A stretch of DNA of 10,083 nucleotides from Alphaproteobacteria bacterium UBA6062. Its GTDB lineage: Bacteria > Pseudomonadota > Alphaproteobacteria > Sneathiellales > Sneathiellaceae. Location: the NCBI GenBank assembly GCA_002428885.1, contig DIYE01000306.1:1-10083 (forward strand), read 5' to 3'. Numbering within the stretch: the stretch's first letter is position 1; the number at the start of each line of letters is the position of its first letter. Positions 4,891 through 10,083 of this stretch are shown in pieces. Position numbers and translations under genes: made by a program. The notes under the pieces are model-generated. The model ran no database searches. It saw only the letters and a list, made by a program, of their open reading frames with translations, and was not told the origin of the DNA.

Positions 4891-6141
4891 TTGACGAACC
4901 GCCCCTCAGAATTTACGGTAATTGCGTCCGGCGTCGTGGCCCTTTGTTTTCTGATCGGGATGGTTGGACGCATGATACCGGAACATTTTCCAAATCTTGT
5001 CGGTCCAATGGCCGAAGAGTTTGGTTGGGGACGCAGCCAGATTGCTTCCATTTTCTCAGTCTGTGCACTGATCACCGGCTTGTCCGGCCCGTTGGCAGGC
5101 CTGCTTTTTGATCGCCTCGGTCCCAAATGGCTTTATGCGAGCGGCTTCACCTTTGCCGGCGGCGGCCTTATCATAGCCAGTCAAGCGAACGCTCTTTGGC
5201 AATTCTATGCAGGCCTGGGAGTATTTGTTGGTTTTGCAGGTGCCTGCTGCGGCAATGTTTCCAACTCCGCCCTCGTGAGCCGCTGGTTTAGAGATAAACT
5301 CCCACTTGCCCTCTCCCTGATTTTCTCTGCCTTGGGCGCCGGCAGCTTTGTCGGTCTTTCTTTGTCACAGATCCTGATCAGTCAATATGGGTGGCGCAGT
5401 GCAGAGTTCTATATGGGCCTGGGCATTCTGATGCTCATCCCGGTTCTATTGATATTGCCTTGGCGGAGACTGACAAGAGGACGACGGTTTAACCAGCCGA
5501 AAAAAACAACTAACTCCGCCATTACTGAGGAAAGCTGGAGCCTGCAGGCTGCCATCAAAACACCAGGCTTCTGGGGGCTGGCATCCGTCTTCTTCATTAC
5601 AGCAAACGGCATGTATTCGGTGATTATTCAGAGCGTGACCTACCTCGTCGAGCGCGGCATGTCTCCAGTAGAGAGTTCGTTCAATATTGGCCTGACCGGC
5701 CTGCTGATACCGATCGGGATGGTTTCCTGCGGCTATTTATTGACCCGTTTCAATAACATCGTCGTCGCTCTGGGAACCTATGTCCTGACAATTGGCGGCG
5801 TTTTATTTCTGTGGCAGTATAGTGATCCTTCCCGCTATTGGGCCGTCATCGGGTTCATTCTGTTCTTCGGATTGACGATGGGCACTCGGGGACCAGTGGT
5901 TGGTTCTCTCGCAGCCAGAATTTTTCATGGCCCCAATTTCGGCGTTATCTACGGCTGTATTACGGTCGGCGGCGGCATCGGCGCAGCATCTGGTACATTT
6001 TTCAGTGGCTGGATTTATGATATAACAGGCAGCTATGAGGCTGTTTTTTCGTTTTCGCTGACCTGCCTGGCAGCCGGCGCGTTACCATTCTTCGTTGTTC
6101 CGGTGATCCGCAAACAGGGGCGTATCGGGACAAGGACATAA
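4891..6141 (+). CDS. MFS transporter, probably for an organic (carboxylic) acid
   Basis: This 416-residue protein is a major facilitator superfamily transporter in the inner membrane. About 12 hydrophobic segments are visible, six on each side of a charged central loop (about 191-220). The MFS signature between helices 2 and 3 is GLLFDRLGPK (70-79). The N-terminal GWGRSQIASIFSVCALITGL (45-64) is typical of the monocarboxylate and oxalate/formate-like groups. The start is TTG at 4891, supported by GGAG six bases upstream; the next ATG is 24 codons in and would remove part of helix 1. The CoA-transferase subunit A gene begins 18 bases after the stop, so the transporter probably imports the acid that the following enzymes use. 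The precise substrate cannot be read. Confidence 0.92.
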   Translation: MTNRPSEFTVIASGVVALCFLIGMVGRMIPEHFPNLVGPMAEEFGWGRSQIASIFSVCALITGLSGPLAGLLFDRLGPKWLYASGFTFAGGGLIIASQANALWQFYAGLGVFVGFAGACCGNVSNSALVSRWFRDKLPLALSLIFSALGAGSFVGLSLSQILISQYGWRSAEFYMGLGILMLIPVLLILPWRRLTRGRRFNQPKKTTNSAITEESWSLQAAIKTPGFWGLASVFFITANGMYSVIIQSVTYLVERGMSPVESSFNIGLTGLLIPIGMVSCGYLLTRFNNIVVALGTYVLTIGGVLFLWQYSDPSRYWAVIGFILFFGLTMGTRGPVVGSLAARIFHGPNFGVIYGCITVGGGIGAASGTFFSGWIYDITGSYEAVFSFSLTCLAAGALPFFVVPVIRKQGRIGTRT

Positions 6142-6159
6142 AAATAAAAAGAGAAGAGA

Positions 6160-6972
6160 ATGATTATATCTGTTGAACAACTCGCTGACAAAATTTCGGA
6201 CGGCTCGAAAATCGCGGTCCCGGCGGACTATGCAGGGATTGCCATGGAAGCGACCCGGGCATTGATCCGTCGCCGGGCGAAGGGTCTGCATATCATCGGT
6301 GTACCAACCAGCGGCCTGCAAAGCGAGCTCCTGATCGGGGCCGGTTGTGTTTCGATTTTCGAAAGCTCAGCCCTTACACTGGGGGAGTATAATCCAGCAC
6401 CCCGCTTCAGTGCAGCGGTCAAAGAAGGAGACGTGACACTCATTGATGCCACCTGCCCTGCTATTCACGCGGCTTTACAGGCATCGCAGAAAGGAGCTCC
6501 TTTTATGCCCTTAAGAGGCATTATCGGCAGCGATATCCTGAAGCATCATCCCGACTGGAAAGTGATCAACAATCCTTTCTCCGAAGACGAAGACCCCGTG
6601 GTCGCCATTCCCGCTATTCAGCCGGACGTCGCCCTGTTCCACGCCCCCATCGCCGACAGAGACGGGAATGTCTGGATTGGTCGACGACGGGAGTTGGTCA
6701 ATATGGCACAGGCCTCCAAGACAGCCTTTGTAACCGTTGAAGAGATCCGGGAAGACTCCCTGCTCGACGACGAAGAGCTGGCCGCCGGCACCCTACCCGC
6801 CCTGTATGTAGGGGCCATCGCACACTGCCCGGACGGCAGCTGGCCGCTTGGTTTCTGGCAGGGCAACGGAGAGGATGCCGATCATTTGTCTGACTATGTG
6901 AGCCGCGCCAAAACAGAAGAAGGCTTTCAGGGCTATCTGAACGAGCATGTTCTTGCGGGAGGCCGGTCATGA
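6160..6972 (+). CDS. Family I CoA-transferase-like enzyme, subunit A (GctA/IpdA-like)
   Basis: This 270-residue protein is the alpha subunit of a glutaconate CoA-transferase-like enzyme. Family features are KIAVPADYAGIAMEATRALI (17-36), GCVSIFESS (62-70), APRFSAAVKEGDV (80-92), the conserved GAPFMPLRGIIGSD (112-125) and a late PDVALFHAPIADRDGNVWIG (155-174), which resembles the family's usual H.Q.AD..GN..I.G segment. It is shorter than GctA (about 320) and nearer IpdA. GAGAAGAG just before the ATG serves as ribosome site. The gene overlaps subunit B by four bases (ATGA), which implies coupled synthesis of a heteromeric complex. Known relatives transfer CoA between acids or, in IpdAB, open a ring by hydrolysis. 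Which applies here depends on subunit B, whose usual catalytic glutamate seems absent. Confidence 0.88.
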   Translation: MIISVEQLADKISDGSKIAVPADYAGIAMEATRALIRRRAKGLHIIGVPTSGLQSELLIGAGCVSIFESSALTLGEYNPAPRFSAAVKEGDVTLIDATCPAIHAALQASQKGAPFMPLRGIIGSDILKHHPDWKVINNPFSEDEDPVVAIPAIQPDVALFHAPIADRDGNVWIGRRRELVNMAQASKTAFVTVEEIREDSLLDDEELAAGTLPALYVGAIAHCPDGSWPLGFWQGNGEDADHLSDYVSRAKTEEGFQGYLNEHVLAGGRS

Positions 6973-7718
6973 GCCTTGCTTCCGACAGAAAAGCCCTTAT
7001 CTGCTTTATCGCCAATCTTTTGAAGGACTGCAATCACGTGGCCGTTGGCGCCTCTTCCCCGATCCCCGGCGCAGCGGCTCTCCTGGCCCGCGACATGTGG
7101 GGATCGCCTCGCCACATCAATATTCTCGGTTCCGTGAAAAACAACTTCTTCACCAATGGTGCGCAGGAGCTCTTTGATTGTGCAGCCCAGGGCAGAATTG
7201 ATGCCTTTTTCCTGGGCGGCGGCCAGATCGACGGACAAGCCAATATCAATCTTATGGGGCGGGGAGATTATCCGCATCAGAAACCCAGATGGCCAGGCAC
7301 TTTTGGATCTGCTTATCTCTATTTCCTGATCCCAAAAGTTATCCTTTTCCGGGAAGAACACTCCCGCCGGGTTCTGGTCGATCAGGTTGATTTTGTCAGC
7401 GCCCCCGGCACATCCGACGACAAAACCTATCGTCAGGGCGGTCCGTATGGTCTTCTTACAAACAAAGCCTTTTTCCGCTTTCAAAAGGAGAAGGCACGCT
7501 TCAGGCTTACCTCCATTCACCCGTCCAGTTCACTGGAAGACATTCTGGACAATACCGGTTTCAGCTTTGACTATGATGAAAGCGTTTCCGTAACGTCACC
7601 GCCGGATGCAGCCCTTCTCGAAAAACTCGATACTGTTGTAAGCAAAACAGTTCAGGAAGTATATCCGCAATTTGCGCAATCGGTTTTTGGTGATAGTGTA
7701 GCCGCGCCGTCTCTCTGA
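6969..7718 (+). CDS. Family I CoA-transferase-like enzyme, subunit B (GctB/IpdB-like), catalytic glutamate apparently missing
   Basis: This 249-residue beta subunit pairs with the gene just upstream. It follows GctB in order: VAVGASSPIPGAAALLAR (24-41), HINILGS (49-55), FLGGGQIDGQANINLMG (81-97), the segment around YLYFLIPKVILFREEHSRR (116-134), and SIHPSSSLEDILDNTGF (182-198), close to GctB's SS.EDVLENTGF. In glutaconate CoA-transferase the HIIVESG segment carries the glutamate that forms the CoA thioester; at that position this protein has Leu53 followed by Gly54. Loss of that glutamate is also reported for IpdAB, a ring-cleaving hydrolase of steroid breakdown. A hydrolase or a retro-Claisen-type enzyme is therefore at least as likely as a transferase. 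GGGAGG lies six bases before the ATG, inside the end of subunit A. Confidence 0.87.
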   Translation: MSLASDRKALICFIANLLKDCNHVAVGASSPIPGAAALLARDMWGSPRHINILGSVKNNFFTNGAQELFDCAAQGRIDAFFLGGGQIDGQANINLMGRGDYPHQKPRWPGTFGSAYLYFLIPKVILFREEHSRRVLVDQVDFVSAPGTSDDKTYRQGGPYGLLTNKAFFRFQKEKARFRLTSIHPSSSLEDILDNTGFSFDYDESVSVTSPPDAALLEKLDTVVSKTVQEVYPQFAQSVFGDSVAAPSL

Positions 7719-7759
7719 ACGGCACAGTCGTAGTAGGTCTATAGGAAAAGAAAAATAAC

Positions 7760-8959
7760 ATGTCCAAAAATGGTGCACTGACAGGACTGAAAGTTGTCGA
7801 TTTATCCCGCGTCCTGGGCGGCCCTTTCTGTACCCAGATACTGGCCGACCACGGTGCTGAAGTGATCAAGGTAGAACCGCCCCAGGGTGATGAGACAAGG
7901 ACTTGGGGTCCTCCTTTCAATGATGAAGGGCTGGCAGCCTACTTCTCCGGCGCGAACCGTAACAAACGTTCCATTGCCCTGGATATCCGAAGCGACAAAG
8001 GCAAAGAAATCCTCCTGAAGCTTCTGGAGAATGCCGACATTCTCGTAGAAAATTTCAAAACCGGTTCGCTGGAAAAATGGGGGCTGGGTTATGATGATGT
8101 TCTGGCATCCCGCTTTCCCCGCCTGATCCATTGCCGGGTTACCGGCTTCGGCGCAGATGGCCCCTTCGGCGGTTTTCCGGGATATGATGCGGTTATCCAG
8201 GCCTGGGCCGGTCTGATCAGCGTCAACGGCTCGCCGGAATCCGGTCAGGTGCGTGTTGGTATTCCGCTGGTCGATCTTGGTACCGGGATGAATGCGGTTA
8301 TTGGTATTCTGATGGCAGTGAATGAACGTCATACCTCCGGTAAAGGCCAATCCGTTGAAGCCTCTCTCTATGACACAGGCATTCAACTGCAGCATCCGCA
8401 CGCTCCCAACAACCTGATGAGCGGCAATGCGCCGCGCCTTACCGGCAATTCTCACCCCAATATTGCCCCCTATGATCTGTATGAGACGGCAACAACACCT
8501 GTCTTTCTGGGGATCGGCAATAACGGGCAATTCAAAAAACTCTGTAATGCTCTGGGACGACAGGACATTGCGGAAGATCCTCGTTTCCTGGATAACAGCA
8601 CCCGGCTTCAACACCGGGATGAGCTTAACGAACTCTTGAGCGAAACCCTGTCGGACAAGGAAGGCGTTGCTTTTGCAACCGATCTCCTGAAAGCCGGCGT
8701 TCCGGCCGGCGCAGCGATGACTGTCCCCCAGGCTCTGAACCATCCTCATACCCGGCACCGCAATATGGTTGTCGAAAAAGACGGCTATTCCGGTACAGGC
8801 ATTGCCATTAAAATGAGCCGGACACCAGGCACGGTCCGTTCCGTGCCGCCGGGCTTCGGCGCTAATGGCCGGGATATCCTGGGTGAAATCGGCTATTCGG
8901 AAAGTGACATTTCGGAACTGGCAGAGGAAGGAGTCCTTTGGGAAAATCCTAAAACCTGA
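7760..8959 (+). CDS. Class III CoA-transferase (CaiB/BaiF family)
   Basis: This 399-residue enzyme belongs to the formyl-CoA transferase / CaiB-BaiF family, which moves CoA from one acyl-CoA to a free acid through an aspartyl-CoA anhydride. Visible are the start ALTGLKVVDLSRVLGGPFCT (6-25), HGAEVIKVEPPQGDETR (31-47), NRNKRSIALDI (66-76), VENFKTGSLEKWGL (96-109), YDAVIQAWAGL (142-152) and PLVDLGTG (169-176), whose Asp172 sits where formyl-CoA transferase has its catalytic Asp169. Length is normal and the domain seems intact. AGGAAA about 11 bases before the ATG supports the start. It follows subunit B after 41 bp and precedes a molybdenum hydroxylase, so it probably loads CoA onto the imported acid, with another acyl-CoA as donor. 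Substrates cannot be deduced. Confidence 0.95.
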   Translation: MSKNGALTGLKVVDLSRVLGGPFCTQILADHGAEVIKVEPPQGDETRTWGPPFNDEGLAAYFSGANRNKRSIALDIRSDKGKEILLKLLENADILVENFKTGSLEKWGLGYDDVLASRFPRLIHCRVTGFGADGPFGGFPGYDAVIQAWAGLISVNGSPESGQVRVGIPLVDLGTGMNAVIGILMAVNERHTSGKGQSVEASLYDTGIQLQHPHAPNNLMSGNAPRLTGNSHPNIAPYDLYETATTPVFLGIGNNGQFKKLCNALGRQDIAEDPRFLDNSTRLQHRDELNELLSETLSDKEGVAFATDLLKAGVPAGAAMTVPQALNHPHTRHRNMVVEKDGYSGTGIAIKMSRTPGTVRSVPPGFGANGRDILGEIGYSESDISELAEEGVLWENPKT

Positions 8960-8969
8960 CCAGCATCAC

Positions 8970-8998
8970 TTGACGATATCCTCCGGGCGCTTAACAAT
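8970..8998 (+). promoter_or_regulatory. Candidate internal promoter before the molybdenum hydroxylase gene
   Basis: TTGACG (8970-8975, five of six) and AACAAT (8993-8998, four of six) are 17 bases apart, about 60 bases before the ATG at 9056. The transcript would start near 9005 and include the hairpin at 9010-9033. The 96-bp gap here is the largest in this operon. Confidence 0.32.
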
Positions 8999-9009
8999 AA
9001 TTCCATAGA

Positions 9010-9033
9010 GAGGCGGCTTCTGAGCACCGCCTC
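9010..9033 (+). repeat. GC-rich hairpin between the CaiB-type gene and the molybdenum hydroxylase gene
   Basis: GAGGCGG (9010-9016) and CCGCCTC (9027-9033) are perfect complements around a ten-base loop. The stem would be stable in RNA, but no T run follows on either strand, so it does not look like an intrinsic terminator. It could protect an mRNA end after processing, damp read-through, or act as a leader structure. Confidence 0.55.
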
Positions 9034-9055
9034 ATAACAAAAGTGGACACGAAGA

Positions 9056-10083
9056 ATGGTCAAATTTGGCGTAAATCAGTCAGTAAACCGGGTTGAAGAC
9101 ACACGTCTCGTTACCGGATCGGGACAATATACAGATGATATTACGGTCGACGGGCAACTCTATGCCTACATGCTCCGTTCACCGATCGGACATGCGAATA
9201 TCCTGTCCATTGACCTGGAGGATGCCCGGGAAGCGCCCGGCGTTGTTGATATCATTACCGGTGCAGAACTGGCGGCAGACAATGCGAACGAGCTTCCCTG
9301 CATGATTCCCTTAAAAAACCGGGACGGCAGCAATCGGGCAGATCCGGGGCACCCTGTTCTGACCATCGATAAAGTTCGTTATGTCGGGGATAATATTGCA
9401 CTGGTGATTGCCGAAAGCCTTTCCGAAGCAAAAGATGCCGCCGAACTGATTTATGTGGATTATGAAGACCTGGATGCCGTAACGGATACAGCAACGGCGG
9501 CCAATGCCGGAAAAACTCAACTGCACGCGGATGTTCCCAACAACACCGCCTTCGATTGGGAGCATGGCTCCGGTGATGACCTGGACGGCATCTTTGCGAA
9601 CGCCGCCCATGTAACTTCTGTCGATCTGATCAATAACCGGGTTGTCGTCAACTCCATGGAACCCAGGGGTTTGATTGCCGACTGGGATAGCTCAGAAGAG
9701 AAAATGACCATCCGTATGGGGACCCAAGGCGGGTGGGTTCTGAAAGGCCTTCTGGCGAACGCCATCCTTCATGTTCCGGAAGAAAAAGTCCGTGTTATCA
9801 CACCGGATGTTGGTGGTGCTTTCGGTATGAAACTGTTCTTCTATTCCGAGCTTGCATCGACCGTCTGGGCATCCCGCAAACTGGGAAAACCCATCAAGTG
9901 GATTGGTGAGCGGAGTGATGCTTTTCTCTCCGATACACAAGGCCGGGATCATGTGACCCGAGCCGAGTTGGCCTTTGACAATGACCATAAAATTCTCGGC
10001 ATGAAAGTCCGAACCCATGCCAATCTTGGGGCTTATCTCTCCACTTTCGGCCCAATGATTCCAACAATGGCAGCGCTCAAGGT
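9056..10083 (+). CDS. Molybdenum hydroxylase large subunit (xanthine dehydrogenase / CoxL family), N-terminal part cut by the window edge
   Basis: The 342 residues visible are the start of a molybdopterin-cytosine-dinucleotide-binding large subunit. Motifs in order are NRVEDTRLVTGSGQYTDDI (11-29), RSPIGHA (41-47), the APGVVDIITG segment (60-69), VRYVGDNIALVIAES (107-121), VVVNSMEPRG (196-205), and DVGGAFGMK (251-259), part of the cofactor-contacting region. These match the broad group annotated as aerobic carbon monoxide dehydrogenase large subunits, most of which hydroxylate aromatic, heterocyclic or acyl-CoA substrates. The active-site loop that separates true CO dehydrogenase (AYxCSFR) from form II enzymes lies beyond the right edge. 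FAD and iron-sulfur subunits should follow outside the window. The start is ATG at 9056 with a GAAG-like, rather close ribosome site. The neighbouring CoA-transferases favour a CoA-bound or organic acid substrate. Confidence 0.9.
   Translation, partial: MVKFGVNQSVNRVEDTRLVTGSGQYTDDITVDGQLYAYMLRSPIGHANILSIDLEDAREAPGVVDIITGAELAADNANELPCMIPLKNRDGSNRADPGHPVLTIDKVRYVGDNIALVIAESLSEAKDAAELIYVDYEDLDAVTDTATAANAGKTQLHADVPNNTAFDWEHGSGDDLDGIFANAAHVTSVDLINNRVVVNSMEPRGLIADWDSSEEKMTIRMGTQGGWVLKGLLANAILHVPEEKVRVITPDVGGAFGMKLFFYSELASTVWASRKLGKPIKWIGERSDAFLSDTQGRDHVTRAELAFDNDHKILGMKVRTHANLGAYLSTFGPMIPTMAALK

Noticed and set aside
7802..8758. Long minus-strand open frame of 318 residues
   Set aside because: It lies entirely opposite the clear CaiB/BaiF gene, and its translation has no known motif; it is a shadow caused by codon bias.

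Overview
The window is most likely from an alphaproteobacterium of moderate GC content, judged by eye at just over 50 percent. The best pointer is the protein at 3976-4752, which matches a membrane-anchored family known almost only from Alphaproteobacteria (TIGR02186 / Alph_Pro_TM). It follows directly after a TauE/SafE-type permease, its usual partner. I see no rRNA, tRNA, transposase, CRISPR array or phage gene. Genes are dense, and the layout is two arms pointing away from each other around a non-coding centre.

Left arm, minus strand (1-2165): a MerR-family regulator resembling LiuR, a thiolase, and the N-terminal part of a 3-hydroxyacyl-CoA dehydrogenase of the long FadN/FadB-like type, which runs off the left edge. 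This is a beta-oxidation (or branched-chain acyl-CoA) module beside its likely regulator. Just upstream of the regulator is a perfect 30-bp palindrome lying across a well-formed promoter, with a second shorter palindrome one to two helical turns away. This is a strong candidate autoregulatory operator.

Centre (2247-2602): about 350 bp in which I recognise no gene.

Middle, plus strand (2603-4752): an ArsR-family repressor of the BigR/SqrR type, then a TauE/SafE (TSUP) permease, then the TIGR02186 protein with a signal peptide and a C-terminal membrane anchor. The last two genes are one base apart. The neighbourhood suggests export or handling of small sulfur anions or organosulfonates, but nothing in the sequence proves the substrate.

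Right arm, plus strand (4891 to the right edge): an MFS transporter starting with TTG, two subunits of a family I CoA-transferase-like enzyme overlapping by ATGA, a class III (CaiB/BaiF) CoA-transferase, and the beginning of a molybdenum hydroxylase large subunit. Close spacing suggests one operon for uptake, CoA activation and oxidation of an unidentified organic acid. The family I B subunit appears to lack the glutamate that carries CoA in true transferases. It may therefore be a C-C bond hydrolase, as in IpdAB, and the class III enzyme may be the actual CoA-transferase.
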